This document shows positions 53,795 to 63,786 of a DNA stretch of 64,000 nt, in pieces. Positions within the stretch are counted from its first letter, which is position 1, and each line of letters begins with the position of its first letter. The DNA comes from Rhodoferax potami (GTDB lineage: Bacteria > Pseudomonadota > Gammaproteobacteria > Burkholderiales > Burkholderiaceae_C): contig NZ_JAVBIJ010000001.1 in the NCBI RefSeq assembly GCF_032193765.1, positions 1,984,001 to 2,048,000 on the forward strand, written 5' to 3'. The notes below the pieces were generated by a model, which saw only the letters and a program-made list of their open reading frames with translations, was not told where the DNA came from and did not search any database. The position numbers were made by a program, and so were the translations under genes.

Positions 53795-55605
53795 TAATCT
53801 TCCACTTGGAGAATGGCGAGGAAGGCTTCTTGCGGCACCTCCACAGAGCCGATTTGTTTCATACGCTTTTTACCGGCTTTTTGCTTTTCCAGCAGCTTGC
53901 GCTTACGGGAAATGTCGCCGCCATAGCACTTGGCCAACACGTTTTTGCGCAGCGCTTTGATTGTCTCACGCGCAATAATGTTGGCGCCGATGGCCGCTTG
54001 GATCGCCACGTCGTACATTTGGCGGGAAATAATTTCGCGCATTTTGGCGACCACAGCGCGGCCCCTGTACTGGCTTTGGGCACGGTGCAGCATGATGGAT
54101 AACGCATCCACCTTCTCAGAGTTCAACAAAATGTCTACCTTGACGACATCAGCCGCACGGTATTCTTTGAACTCGTAGTCCATGGACGCATAACCCCGGC
54201 TCACGCTCTTGAGCTTGTCAAAGAAGTCGAGCACGATTTCGGCCAGTGGCATCTCATAGGTCAGCACAACTTGGCGACCCTTGTAAGCCATATTCATTTG
54301 CACGCCGCGCTTTTGGTTGGCAAGCGTCATCACCACACCCACATATTCCTGCGGCATGTAGAGATGCATGGTGACGATGGGCTCGCGAATTTCGGCGGTC
54401 TTGCCAATCTCAGGCATCTTTGACGGGTTCTCCACCATCACCACTTCGCCGTCGTTCTTGACCACTTGGTAGATCACACTGGGGGCTGTCGTAATCAAGT
54501 CCTGATCGAACTCGCGCTCCAAGCGCTCCTGAACAATTTCCATGTGCAACAGACCCAAAAATCCGCAGCGGAAACCGAAGCCAAGGGCCTGGGAAACTTC
54601 CGGCTCATAGTGCAAGGATGCGTCGTTGAGCTTCAGTTTCTCGAGAGCGTCGCGCAGGGAGTCGTACTCACTGGCCTCGGTGGGGTACAAGCCCGCAAAG
54701 ACTTGGGGCTGAATTTCCTTGAAGCCAGGCAGCGCCTCAGTCGCCGTGGCGGAAGCGCCACCTGTACCGGGCTTGATCAGCGTCACCGTGTCGCCCACTT
54801 TGGCGGCCTGCAATTCTTTGATACCAGCAATGATGTAACCCACCTCACCCGCCTCAAGCGACTGCCGCGGCTGATTCGCTGGAGTAAACACACCCAGGTT
54901 ATCCGCGTTGTAGGTGGCACCCGATGCCATCATCTTGATACGCTCGCCCTTGGCCAGACGACCATCCACCACGCGCACCAGCATGACGACACCCACGTAA
55001 GGGTCAAACCAGCTGTCGATGATCATGGCGCGCAATGGGCCATCGGGATTGCCGCGTGGCGAGGGGATCTTGGCGACGATGGACTCCAGAATGTCGTCGA
55101 TGCCCAATCCCGTCTTGGCCGAGCAGACAATCGCGTCGGTCGCGTCGATACCAATCACGTCTTCGATTTCGCTGCGCGCGTTGTCAGGGTCGGCATTGGG
55201 CAGGTCAATCTTGTTGAGTACCGGCAACACTTCCACATTGAGGTCCAGCGCGGTGTAGCAATTGGCCACCGTCTGAGCCTCAACGCCTTGGGAGGCATCG
55301 ACCACCAGCAACGCACCTTCGCACGCCGACAGCGATCGCGACACTTCATAAGAGAAGTCCACGTGACCAGGTGTGTCAATCAAATTGAGGTTGTAAACCT
55401 GGCCATCCTTCGCCTTGTATTGCAGCGCGGCGGTCTGCGCCTTGATGGTTATCCCACGCTCTTTCTCGATGTCCATCGAGTCCAGAACCTGTGCCTCCAT
55501 CTCGCGCGCTTCCAGTCCGCCGCAACGCTGAATCAAGCGATCGGCCAGCGTGGATTTGCCGTGGTCAATGTGGGCAATGATGGAAAAATTTCGGATGTGA
55601 TTCAT
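53794..55605 (-). CDS. lepA: Elongation factor 4
   Basis: The protein has 603 residues. G1 [15 protein letters not shown]3 DTPGHVDF, G4 NKID; the EF4-specific C-terminal domain includes [20 protein letters not shown]. It is a back-translocase-like GTPase involved in ribosome biogenesis or stress. The ATG at 55605 is preferred over an adjacent TTG at 55608. It heads the run lepA-lepB-DUF4845-rnc-era-recO-pdxJ-acpS-nagZ-rhomboid. Confidence 0.97.
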   Translation of the reverse strand: MNHIRNFSIIAHIDHGKSTLADRLIQRCGGLEAREMEAQVLDSMDIEKERGITIKAQTAALQYKAKDGQVYNLNLIDTPGHVDFSYEVSRSLSACEGALLVVDASQGVEAQTVANCYTALDLNVEVLPVLNKIDLPNADPDNARSEIEDVIGIDATDAIVCSAKTGLGIDDILESIVAKIPSPRGNPDGPLRAMIIDSWFDPYVGVVMLVRVVDGRLAKGERIKMMASGATYNADNLGVFTPANQPRQSLEAGEVGYIIAGIKELQAAKVGDTVTLIKPGTGGASATATEALPGFKEIQPQVFAGLYPTEASEYDSLRDALEKLKLNDASLHYEPEVSQALGFGFRCGFLGLLHMEIVQERLEREFDQDLITTAPSVIYQVVKNDGEVVMVENPSKMPEIGKTAEIREPIVTMHLYMPQEYVGVVMTLANQKRGVQMNMAYKGRQVVLTYEMPLAEIVLDFFDKLKSVSRGYASMDYEFKEYRAADVVKVDILLNSEKVDALSIMLHRAQSQYRGRAVVAKMREIISRQMYDVAIQAAIGANIIARETIKALRKNVLAKCYGGDISRKRKLLEKQKAGKKRMKQIGSVEVPQEAFLAILQVED

Positions 55606-55648
55606 CAACGACGCGCTTCAAGTAATTGAATTAAAAGGATCAGCCATG

Positions 55649-55680
55649 AAAAAAGGGCGCGTCATGGTGAGACGCGCCCC
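55649..55680 (-). terminator. Intrinsic terminator 45 bp upstream of lepA
   Basis: On the minus strand GGGCGCGTC/GACGCGCCC with a short loop is followed by TTTTTT. mucD has its own terminator farther upstream, so this one likely ends a separate short transcript or attenuates lepA. Confidence 0.8.
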
Positions 55681-55714
55681 GAACCAACAATCTTTTGGCA
55701 ACTGCGATAGTTGG
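55649..55714 (-). ncRNA. Candidate small RNA or lepA leader RNA
   Basis: A TACAAT (55726-55721) would start an RNA near 55714 that ends at the terminator at 55649, about 66 nt. The 5' half can pair CCAAC with GTTGG; the 3' half is the terminator hairpin. The -35 region is poor. No known RNA family is recognised. Confidence 0.35.
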
Positions 55715-55795
55715 ACGTTCATTGTAGGCAAAAAGTCCAAAAAGCACAGCCGAAAAATCCGGACCGGGGGTCGTTGCTACACGGCAACAGCACAA

Positions 55796-55905
55796 ATATT
55801 CACAAGTTATCCACAGATTGTGTTTGACGCCGCTGAACAACTTGTGGGAGAGCTGTGGAAGGCCTGTGGGGCAATCTATCGATTCCCACATGATGGATTA
55901 TCGCA
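55796..55905. other. Cluster of DnaA-box-like sequences
   Basis: TTATCCACA (55807-55815) is a perfect DnaA box; ATATTCACA next to it matches 8 of 9 of the TTWTNCACA consensus. Several 7-of-9 matches follow (in TTGTGGGAG, CTGTGGAAG, TTCCCACA). The surrounding 470-bp gap contains no gene. Confidence 0.45.
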
Positions 55906-55959
55906 AGTTCCATATACCTGCTTTGATCCATCGACCGCCCGTATTCTAACCACCGCTTT

Positions 55960-56031
55960 AAAAAAGCCCATGGATTTAGGCCCCCACCCCCATCAAAGCT
56001 AGGCGGCAAAATCCATGAGTCAGGCTTTTTT
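55960..56031. terminator. Bidirectional terminator downstream of mucD
   Basis: AAAAAAGCC-CATGGATTT on one side pairs with AAATCCATG and GGCTTTTTT on the other around a long loop; both strands end in T runs. It lies 48 bp beyond the mucD stop and closes the sigma-E operon. Confidence 0.75.
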
Positions 56032-56078
56032 ATGCTGCAAACAACCCCATAGCCTGCTGTGCTTTAGGGTTGCTTGGC

Positions 56079-57539
56079 CTATCGGCCAGCCCGGATCACG
56101 GCGAACTGCGTCCAATCACCGCGCCGGAACAACACATTCAAAGCCTTGGTTTTGTCGTGTTTGCCCAGCACTGCCTCGAATTCCTTCACGGTTAACACTT
56201 CGACGTTGGCTACTTGCAAAATCACATCCCCCTCACGCAAGCCGGCGCGAGCCGCCGCTTCCGTAGCAGCTTCTATGCGCACGCCTCCACGGACACCCGC
56301 TTCTTTTTTCTGGGCGTCTGTGAGTGCGGTCACTGCCAAGCCATACACCTGGGTGGCAATCGATGCCGCCGGACGTTCCTCTTTCGCGGGGGCTTTTGCA
56401 ACGGGTTTGTCCGCTTCAATTTCAGCGATCACCACTTGCAGTTCTTTGCTGCCACCGCGGCGGAATACGGTCAGAGTGCTTTTGGTTCCGGGCTTGGTGC
56501 CACCCACAATGCGCGGTAAGTCGCTGGATTTTTCGATGGCCTTTCCGTCAAAGCGGGTGATGATGTCGCCCGCCTCCACGCCAGCTTTTTCAGCCGGGGA
56601 TCCAGACTCTACGCCGCGAACCAAGGCACCGGTGGGTTTGCCCAAGCCAATAGATTCCGCAACCTCTTTACTCACCTGATCGATCTGCACACCGATGCGC
56701 CCGCGAGACACGCGACCCGACGCGCGCAATTGGTCACTCACCCGGACCGCTTCGTCCATCGGGATGGAAAAAGAAATTCCCATAAAACCGCCGGAGCGTG
56801 AATAGATCTGGCTGTTGATCCCGACCACCTCGCCTCGCATATTGATCAAAGGACCACCAGAGTTTCCTGGGTTGATGGCCACGTCGGTCTGTATGAAAGG
56901 CAAGAAATCACCGGTGTCACGCTGTTTGGCGCTCACGATACCGGCGGTGACGGTGTTTTCCAGCCCGAACGGAGAACCGATCGCCATGACCCATTCGCCC
57001 ACCCGAAGGCGGTTCACATCACCCACCTTCACTGCTGGTAAACCGGTCGCGTCAATTTTGACCACCGCCACATCGGAGCGTTTGTCCGCCCCCAGAATCT
57101 TGGCTTTGAATTCCCGCTTGTCGGTGAGCGTCACAATGACTTCGTCTGCCCCGTCCACCACGTGCGCATTGGTCATGATCACGCCATCGCTAGTCAAGAT
57201 GAAACCTGAACCGACACCACGTGGCTGCTCTTCTTCTTGCTGCTGTGGGCGGTTTTGGCGAGGGTTCTGTTTCGGCATGTTGGGAATCGGCAAGCCGAAA
57301 CGACGGAAGAACTCCAACATTTCCTCTTCATTCGGTCCGCCCTGTTGTGCGCGAGCGCTGACCTTTTCCAAGGTACGGATATTCACGACCGAAGGGCCCA
57401 CCTGATCCACGAGGTCGGTGAAATCCGGCAATCCGCGGACTTGCGCGTGGGCCGCCGACAAAGGCAAAAACGATGCGGCACATGCACCCAACATGACCGC
57501 TAGGCCCCAACGCCGGATTGAAAAGATGTGATGTGTCAT
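56079..57539 (-). CDS. mucD: DegP/MucD-type periplasmic serine protease
   Basis: The protein has 486 residues. Signal peptide (to about 33), a trypsin-like domain with His in MTNAHVVDGADE, Asp in RSDVAVVKIDA and Ser in NPGNSGGPLIN, a Gln/Pro-rich LA loop, then two PDZ domains (about 270-370 and 390-486). It degrades misfolded envelope proteins. The ATG at 57539 (MTHHIF) gives a sensible signal peptide. It is the last gene of rpoE-rseA-rseB-mucD. Confidence 0.95.
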   Translation of the reverse strand: MTHHIFSIRRWGLAVMLGACAASFLPLSAAHAQVRGLPDFTDLVDQVGPSVVNIRTLEKVSARAQQGGPNEEEMLEFFRRFGLPIPNMPKQNPRQNRPQQQEEEQPRGVGSGFILTSDGVIMTNAHVVDGADEVIVTLTDKREFKAKILGADKRSDVAVVKIDATGLPAVKVGDVNRLRVGEWVMAIGSPFGLENTVTAGIVSAKQRDTGDFLPFIQTDVAINPGNSGGPLINMRGEVVGINSQIYSRSGGFMGISFSIPMDEAVRVSDQLRASGRVSRGRIGVQIDQVSKEVAESIGLGKPTGALVRGVESGSPAEKAGVEAGDIITRFDGKAIEKSSDLPRIVGGTKPGTKSTLTVFRRGGSKELQVVIAEIEADKPVAKAPAKEERPAASIATQVYGLAVTALTDAQKKEAGVRGGVRIEAATEAAARAGLREGDVILQVANVEVLTVKEFEAVLGKHDKTKALNVLFRRGDWTQFAVIRAGR

Positions 57540-57582
57540 GTGGAACGTTTCCTGAAAAAACTGATGAGACAAAGATAGGGTC

Positions 57583-58593
57583 TTATTTTTTGCGCTCAAG
57601 CGCCTGGGTGAACACGGCCAAGGTCCCAGCGGGCACCTCGCCTACCGCAGTGATCCACCAATTGCCGAGCTTGCGTGTTTGCGTCCGGGTAGCGCCGCCC
57701 AAATCTGCCGCGCCAACTTGTACGTGGCGGCTAGGATCAAATCGCTCAACAAACAGAGACACGGTCGCCAAACCGTCGGAGAACATCCATTGCATGGAGG
57801 TATCTGTTTTGCCGGAAGCACCTGCCAACAAGGCCACCGGGCGTATGTAACAACCGCCGGGCTTGAATCCGGGCACCCCCCCATTCATAGCCCATCCTTG
57901 GGCAGCGGCGCTCGTTTTCTCCGTGGTGCGCCGCTCAATGCGATAACCCTCGGTTTGCCCCATCATTTGGTTGAGCTTGGCAGAGCTCACTTGGGCATCC
58001 ATGTTGAGCTCTGAGAATGCGGACTGCTCCAGCGTTTTTCCGTCGACATCCAGTGTTTGCAGCTGGATCACCAGACCAGTTTTCTTCTCACTCCACACCC
58101 GGTATCCGTAACGGAGGCCATCTTTGGCCTGAATGTGAACCACATCTGCATCCACTCCAGCCAAGCGCTCCGATGCCATCGTCTTGAGCGAATAGAACTC
58201 ATCAAGATCTGCCCCTTTGGACTTCAACAGCCCCGGGAACAAGCTAGTCGCCTCACGCGTCTCGGCAATACCGACCTTGGCCGTCGGGAAGAGCGTCAAC
58301 ACCTCGGAGTTACGCCGGAAGGTGGTGCGGGGCGTACCACTCAATGGCTCAATACGCTCTAACTGCTGCTCGCCTTCACACACATGCCAGATTTTGGCAC
58401 TTGCCATTTGCGTACCGGCAGACACCACAAAAGTGCCGGTGTAGGTGCGATGTTTGGAGGCCTCATGAAGACGCGTCAGCCAGGCACTCACAGAGTTCTC
58501 TTGGGCTATCGCAGGCACCCAAGCCTGCAGGCCCAAAACACAGGCCAGCACGAGCCCACGTGACAACAGCCGGCAGCTACGCACCCAGTTCAC
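57583..58593 (-). CDS. rseB: Sigma-E regulatory protein RseB/MucB
   Basis: The protein has 336 residues. A GTG start overlapping the rseA stop (GTGA) gives a signal peptide ending AIAQ. The LolA-like N-domain has RTYTGTFVVSAG and ERIEPLSGTPR; the C-domain has VVGEVP-like AVGEVPAGTLAVF. RseB shields the anti-sigma factor from DegS and senses lipopolysaccharide intermediates. It lies between rseA and mucD. Confidence 0.93.
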   Translation of the reverse strand: MNWVRSCRLLSRGLVLACVLGLQAWVPAIAQENSVSAWLTRLHEASKHRTYTGTFVVSAGTQMASAKIWHVCEGEQQLERIEPLSGTPRTTFRRNSEVLTLFPTAKVGIAETREATSLFPGLLKSKGADLDEFYSLKTMASERLAGVDADVVHIQAKDGLRYGYRVWSEKKTGLVIQLQTLDVDGKTLEQSAFSELNMDAQVSSAKLNQMMGQTEGYRIERRTTEKTSAAAQGWAMNGGVPGFKPGGCYIRPVALLAGASGKTDTSMQWMFSDGLATVSLFVERFDPSRHVQVGAADLGGATRTQTRKLGNWWITAVGEVPAGTLAVFTQALERKK

Positions 58594-59189
58594 CGGGAAG
58601 GCCTTTCGTAGGTCGCATTGCGCAGAAAGCCCGAAGGCCCTTGCCAAGCAGAATGTCCGCCCATCTGCTGGTGGGCTTCCATCAAGGCGTCAAGCTGGGG
58701 ATCGCGCAACATGACACCCGCGTCGGTAGTCGCTGCGGCCAGTGCCGGCCCTGCGGGCGCCGCACTCATGTCGGAAGGGCCTGTACCGGCAATAGGCCAA
58801 AGCAAAGAGGCGACACCGCCCACCGCCAACACCAAGGCGATCGACGCAAAGCGACGTGCCTTCCAAAAAGAGGCGTTAGCAGGTGGCGCGCTGCGCAACG
58901 CTGCGCCCTGCACGCCAACAGTCGGCATCGACTGGGCTTGCAAGATTGATTCGGAGGCGATTTTTCCCTGGATGGATTGCCAGAACGCCAGATCGCCGGA
59001 GGCGCCGGATAGCGGTTCACCGCGCGTAGCTGCCGCGCCAGCGTGCAGGCCTGTCCATGCGGCATAGTGCGCCGGATCCCGCTCCAAGGCATCCAGCAAA
59101 GCCCCCAACTCCGTGGAGTCGAGTTCACCGTCTGCCAGCGCAGACAGTTGCTCCTGAACAGACATTTGATTTTGGGAAAGGCGATCCAT
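58590..59189 (-). CDS. rseA: Anti-sigma-E factor RseA/MucA
   Basis: The protein has 199 residues. The cytoplasmic sigma-binding domain has VQEQLSALADGELDSTELGA, one membrane helix FASIALVLAVGGVASLLWP (about 115-133), and a periplasmic Ala/Pro-rich part. It holds RpoE inactive until proteolysis. The ATG at 59189 lies 5 bp after the rpoE stop; a TTG at 59201 inside rpoE is the alternative. Confidence 0.92.
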   Translation of the reverse strand: MDRLSQNQMSVQEQLSALADGELDSTELGALLDALERDPAHYAAWTGLHAGAAATRGEPLSGASGDLAFWQSIQGKIASESILQAQSMPTVGVQGAALRSAPPANASFWKARRFASIALVLAVGGVASLLWPIAGTGPSDMSAAPAGPALAAATTDAGVMLRDPQLDALMEAHQQMGGHSAWQGPSGFLRNATYERPSR

Positions 59190-59194
59190 ATGAC

Positions 59195-59815
59195 TTACCA
59201 ACGCTTGCCGGTTTGTTTATCCAAAAGAGGTTTCAACTTTGCAGAAATCGCTTCACGAGCACGGAAGATCCGTGATCGGACAGTTCCGATCGGGCATGCC
59301 ATAGAGAGTGAAATTTCTTCATAACTCAAACCTTCGATTTCCCGGAGTACGACAGCCTGCCGGAGCTCATCCGGCAAAGCCTCCATCGCAGCATTCACCA
59401 CACCGGCAATTTCCTTGGCGGCCAGCACGGTTTCGGGTGTTTCTTCGTTACTTGGTTCGTTTTGGCGGAAAGAAGTTTCATCTTCTTCATCACGGGCAAA
59501 GAAAGACTCCGAAATAGTGCGATCTCTCTTCAGCTCCAACAACGACTTTTTGGCCGTGTTGACGGCAATTCTGTACAGCCAAGTGTAGAACTGCGCATCG
59601 CCGCGGAATTGATGAAGCGCCCGGTAGGCACGGATAAAGGTTTCTTGGGTGATGTCTTCCACCAAATCCACATCCCGGACCATGCGCCCAACCAGCCGCT
59701 GGATACGCCGCTGGTATTTCAGGACCAGCAGGCCATACGCACGTTGATCACCTGCGATCGTGCGTTCGACCAAGGGCCAATCAGCGTCGGGAGCGGGTTC
59801 CACGATGTCTGTCAT
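59195..59815 (-). CDS. rpoE: RNA polymerase sigma factor RpoE
   Basis: The protein has 206 residues, ECF group. Region 2: YQRRIQRLVGRMVRDVDLVE, DITQETFIRAYRAL and FYTWLYRIAVNTAK; region 4: LPDELRQAVVLREIEGLSYE, ISLSMACPIGTVRSRIFRAR. It directs the envelope-stress regulon. The ATG at 59815 (MTDIV) is chosen and overlaps the stop of the 155-residue membrane protein (ATGA). Confidence 0.97.
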   Translation of the reverse strand: MTDIVEPAPDADWPLVERTIAGDQRAYGLLVLKYQRRIQRLVGRMVRDVDLVEDITQETFIRAYRALHQFRGDAQFYTWLYRIAVNTAKKSLLELKRDRTISESFFARDEEDETSFRQNEPSNEETPETVLAAKEIAGVVNAAMEALPDELRQAVVLREIEGLSYEEISLSMACPIGTVRSRIFRAREAISAKLKPLLDKQTGKRW

Positions 59816-60279
59816 GGGTGCATCCCCACCGCGGGCGCAACTGACACCTCCGCGCCCCAAGCTGTTTCCTCACACCAGACCAAGGCACGCCGGACGGAGC
59901 GCCAACGCTCGGGATTCAGAGCATCGGCCTCCAACCACACACCAAATTGCTGACCATGCTCCGGTTGCAACAGCACCCACAAGGTGCGCTGAAAGTCGTA
60001 CTGAATGCGCACAGCCTTGATGGGTTGGGACAGGCTCCCCCAATACCAAGTCTCACCATCCCAACGCAACCGCCCTTCAGGCATACGACGCCACGAGAGC
60101 ACTAAATTTGCACTCAGGACGCCCCAAGCGGCCCACACAGCCAGCGTTCGGTCCCATGCTTGGCCACTCCAAACGCTGTAGAGCGGCGCGCACAAGAACA
60201 AAAAAATCAGGCCGGCAAAAAGCCAGCCCAACCTTTTTGACCGCGAAACCTGCAGACTTGTCGCCGGTGGACGTTGCAT
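59812..60279 (-). CDS. Membrane protein of unknown function upstream of rpoE
   Basis: The protein has 155 residues. Two hydrophobic segments (LGWLFAGLIFLFLCAPLYSV and the stretch around WAAWGVLSANLVLSW) precede a soluble beta-rich part (WDGETWYWGSL, RTLWVLLQPEHGQQFGVWLE). I recognise no named family. It lies 28 bp after fabF and overlaps rpoE by 4 bp, so it is probably co-expressed with the sigma factor. Confidence 0.75.
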   Translation of the reverse strand: MQRPPATSLQVSRSKRLGWLFAGLIFLFLCAPLYSVWSGQAWDRTLAVWAAWGVLSANLVLSWRRMPEGRLRWDGETWYWGSLSQPIKAVRIQYDFQRTLWVLLQPEHGQQFGVWLEADALNPERWRSVRRALVWCEETAWGAEVSVAPAVGMHP

Positions 60280-60307
60280 GGAGGGTCAGTGTGACTGGCC
60301 GTGTGTA

Positions 60308-61552
60308 TTAAATGCGTTTGAACACCAGCGTGCCGTTGGTACCGCCAAACCCGAAGTTGTTTTTGACAGCGACATCGATCTTCATATCGCGGGCCGTGTT
60401 GGCGCAGTAATCAAGATCGCATTCCGGATCTTGATTAAAGATATTGATGGTTGGCGGGCTCTTTTGGTGGTGCAAAGCCAATACCGTGAACACCGACTCC
60501 AAGCCACCTGCGCCACCCAAAAGGTGCCCGGTCATGGACTTGGTGGAGTTCACCACCACGCGTTTGGCGTGATCACCCAAAGCGGCCTTGATGGCATTGG
60601 ATTCATTCACATCGCCCAGCGGCGTGGAGGTGCCGTGGGCATTGAGGTAATCCACTTGGTCGGCATTGACACCTGCATTGCGCATGGCGCTCAACATGGC
60701 ACGACGGGGGCCATCCATATTGGGGGCTGTCATGTGCCCAGCATCTGCACTCATACCAAAACCGGCCAATTCAGCGTAGATCTTGGCCCCGCGTGCCTTG
60801 GCGTGTTCGTACTCTTCGAGCACCATTACGCCGCCGCCTTCGCCCAAAACAAAGCCATCACGATCTTTGTCCCAAGGGCGGGAGGCGGTTGTCGGGTCGT
60901 CATTGCGGGTACTCAGGGCGCGCATGGCAGCGAAACCACCAATACCCAAGGGGGATACGGTCGCTTCAGAACCACCAGCAACCATCACGTCCGCATCACC
61001 GTACTCAATCATGCGGCCCGCTTCACCAATGCAATGCAAACCGGTCGTGCACGCTGTGACGATGGCAATGTTCGGGCCTTTGAAGCCGTAGCGCATGGAC
61101 ACATGGCCAGCAGTCATGTTGATGATAGAAGCCGGCACAAAAAATGGAGAAATCCGGCGCGGACCGCGGTTGGTGTACTCCGCGTGTGTGTTTTCGATCA
61201 TTGGCAGGCCGCCAATGCCAGAGCCGATCACGCAACCAATGCGCGTGGACTCTTCGTCACTCAGGGCATCGCCGGTCTTAAGACCGGAGTCGACCACTGC
61301 CTGCATGGCAGCCGCGATACCGTAGTGGATAAAGGTATCCATGGTGCGGGCTTCTTTGGAGTTGATGTACGCCTCCAACTCGAAGTTACGCACTTCCCCG
61401 GCGATCTTGCAGGCAAAAGCAGATGCGTCGAACTTGGAAATGACATCAATACCGGACTTACCTGCCAGCAAATTGGACCAAGCCTCTGTCACCGTATTAC
61501 CTACGGGACTGACACAACCTAAACCAGTGACAACAACGCGACGACGGGACAT
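60308..61552 (-). CDS. fabF: Beta-ketoacyl-ACP synthase II
   Basis: The protein has 414 residues. The catalytic Cys is in [13 protein letters not shown]; the histidines are in [11 protein letters not shown] and [14 protein letters not shown]. FabF elongates acyl-ACP and is favoured for C16-C18 and temperature control. It follows acpP after a 148-bp gap holding a long hairpin. Confidence 0.97.
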   Translation of the reverse strand: MSRRRVVVTGLGCVSPVGNTVTEAWSNLLAGKSGIDVISKFDASAFACKIAGEVRNFELEAYINSKEARTMDTFIHYGIAAAMQAVVDSGLKTGDALSDEESTRIGCVIGSGIGGLPMIENTHAEYTNRGPRRISPFFVPASIINMTAGHVSMRYGFKGPNIAIVTACTTGLHCIGEAGRMIEYGDADVMVAGGSEATVSPLGIGGFAAMRALSTRNDDPTTASRPWDKDRDGFVLGEGGGVMVLEEYEHAKARGAKIYAELAGFGMSADAGHMTAPNMDGPRRAMLSAMRNAGVNADQVDYLNAHGTSTPLGDVNESNAIKAALGDHAKRVVVNSTKSMTGHLLGGAGGLESVFTVLALHHQKSPPTINIFNQDPECDLDYCANTARDMKIDVAVKNNFGFGGTNGTLVFKRI

Positions 61553-61619
61553 AGAAACCTGGATTCAATAGTTCGTCAAAGAAGTACCGCCATAGCGGCG
61601 ATACAGAGAATAGGGGAGG

Positions 61620-61668
61620 AACCGGCCGGACACCTGCAGGCGATGATCCTGCGGTTGCCGGCCGGGTT
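61620..61668 (-). promoter_or_regulatory. Long intercistronic hairpin between acpP and fabF
   Basis: AACCGGCCGG pairs with CCGGCCGGGTT (one bulge), enclosing ACCTGCAGG/CCTGCGGT. No T run follows. It may protect the acpP mRNA end or partially terminate, letting acpP be expressed above fabF. Confidence 0.5.
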
Positions 61669-61700
61669 GGCAAAGCGCACTAGCGCATTGCCCAAGGCTA

Positions 61701-61949
<249 letters not shown>

Positions 61950-62039
61950 CTAAGGGTTGTAAAAGAATCCGAGATTTTACCCGCCCTAGAGACAAGTCTC
62001 TAACCGGGTCGCCGTTCGGACACATCGGCGGTTTTTTTC

Positions 62040-62786
62040 TTACATGTACATGCCGCCATTCACGTGCATTTCCTGCCCCGTGACATAGCCCGCCTGAGGG
62101 GACGCAAGGTAGCACACCGCGTGCGCAATATCCGAGGGTTTGCCCAAATGCCCGAGGGGAATCTGGCCCAGCAAGGCTTTTTGTTGCTCTTCCGGCAGGC
62201 CGGCCGTCATGTCGGTTTCAATAAATCCGGGCGCCACACAATTGACGGTGATGTTGCGCGAGCCAAGCTCCCGGGCCAGCGCACGGGTCATGCCCGCCAC
62301 GCCCGCTTTGGCGGCTGCGTAGTTGGCCTGACCGGGGTTGCCGGACGCTCCGACCACCGAGGTGATGCTGATGATGCGGCCATACCGTTGCTTCATCATG
62401 GTGCGCAACACAGAGCGGCTCATGCGAAACACTCCCTTGAGATTGGTGTCAACCACCGCATCCCAGTCGTCATCTTTCATGCGCATGGCCAGTGTGTCGC
62501 GGGTAATGCCGGCGTTGTTCACCAGAACATGCAAGCCACCGAACTCTTTGGCGATCGCATCTACCAACGCCTCAGCCGCAGCGCCATCATTCACATCCAA
62601 AGTGCGACCATCACAGCCTGCAAAGCCTGACAAGGCCTCACGGATTTTTGCCGCACCAGCGTCCGAGGTGGCAGTACCGATCACCTTGACGCCTTTGCGC
62701 GCCAATTCCAATGCGATGGATGCGCCGATGCCTCGCGAGGCACCGGTCACCAGCGCCACTTGGCCCTCAAACTTGATTTCGCTCAT
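62040..62786 (-). CDS. fabG: 3-oxoacyl-ACP reductase
   Basis: The protein has 248 residues, short-chain dehydrogenase fold: TGASRGIGASIALELA, NNAGITRDTLAMRM, catalytic Tyr/Lys in NYAAAKAGVAG with the Ser upstream in SITSVVG. It reduces 3-oxoacyl-ACP with NADPH. Its ATG overlaps the fabD stop by 4 bp. Confidence 0.97.
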   Translation of the reverse strand: MSEIKFEGQVALVTGASRGIGASIALELARKGVKVIGTATSDAGAAKIREALSGFAGCDGRTLDVNDGAAAEALVDAIAKEFGGLHVLVNNAGITRDTLAMRMKDDDWDAVVDTNLKGVFRMSRSVLRTMMKQRYGRIISITSVVGASGNPGQANYAAAKAGVAGMTRALARELGSRNITVNCVAPGFIETDMTAGLPEEQQKALLGQIPLGHLGKPSDIAHAVCYLASPQAGYVTGQEMHVNGGMYM

Positions 62787-63733
62787 GCCAACAATCCTTT
62801 CACTTCTTCCAGTGTCGCAGGATCAAACAGGGCAGCCCCTGTCATTTCTGCGTCAATCCGCTTGACCATACCGGCCAGCACCTTGCCGGGGCCACACTCG
62901 ACCACCGTGGTCAAGCCACGCGCCTTGATGGCCTGGACACATTCCACCCAGCGCACCGGCCCGAAAGCCTGACGGTACAGCGCATCGCGAATGCGGTCTG
63001 CATCCATTTCAACAGCGACGTCAATGTTGTTCACCAGCGCAATCTGCGGGGCGGCAATCTCTATCTCTTCCAGGCTCGCCTTGAGCTTTTCTGCCGCTGG
63101 CTTCATCAGGCTGGAGTGGAACGGGGCCGACACCGGCAAGAGCAAAGCGCGCTTGGCACCTGCTGCTTTCAAAATTTCACACGCCTTGTCCACCGCCGCC
63201 TTGCTACCCGCGATAACGGTTTGACCTGCGTCGTTGAAGTTCACAGCTTCGACGACTTCAGAGCCAGAACCAGCCATAGCCGCCGTAGCTTCTGCGCAAC
63301 CCGCTATCACTTTCGTAGCATCCATACCCAAAATGGCTGCCATCGCGCCTACACCTACCGGTACCGCCTCTTGCATCGCCTGGGCACGCAAGCGCACCAA
63401 CGGCGCTGCCTGCGCCAAGGTCAAGGCACCTGCAGCAACCAATGCCGAGTACTCACCCAGTGAATGGCCCGCTACCACTTGGGGCGCTACGCCGGTTTCT
63501 GACATCCAAACCCGATACGCCGCCACTGCAGCCACCAACATCACCGGCTGGGTGTTGGTCGTGAGAGCCAATGCCTCTTTGGGTCCTTCGTGAATCAGCT
63601 TGGCAACATCTTCGCCCAAGGCGTCAGACGCTTCCTTTAAGGTTTCCAACACGATGGGGTGTGCGCCCCATGCATCCAGCATGCCCACCGATTGGGAGCC
63701 TTGACCGGGAAATACAAAAGCAAATGGTTTCAT
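62783..63733 (-). CDS. fabD: Malonyl-CoA:ACP transacylase
   Basis: The protein has 316 residues. The N-terminal FPGQGSQSVGML oxyanion loop, nucleophile Ser in AGHSLGEYSALVAAGAL and catalytic His in SAPFHSSLM are all present. It transfers malonyl from CoA to ACP. It overlaps fabG (ATGA) and follows fabH. Confidence 0.97.
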   Translation of the reverse strand: MKPFAFVFPGQGSQSVGMLDAWGAHPIVLETLKEASDALGEDVAKLIHEGPKEALALTTNTQPVMLVAAVAAYRVWMSETGVAPQVVAGHSLGEYSALVAAGALTLAQAAPLVRLRAQAMQEAVPVGVGAMAAILGMDATKVIAGCAEATAAMAGSGSEVVEAVNFNDAGQTVIAGSKAAVDKACEILKAAGAKRALLLPVSAPFHSSLMKPAAEKLKASLEEIEIAAPQIALVNNIDVAVEMDADRIRDALYRQAFGPVRWVECVQAIKARGLTTVVECGPGKVLAGMVKRIDAEMTGAALFDPATLEEVKGLLA

Positions 63734-63786
63734 AGAAAATTCTTCGTCAAATTGAGCTCTAGCCTTGATTCTGCTTGCACGACGCG

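Noticed and set aside
61995..62040. Hairpin with T run on the plus strand between acpP and fabG
   Set aside because: It would terminate plus-strand transcription, but all genes there are on the minus strand; possibly an antisense terminator, too weak to claim.
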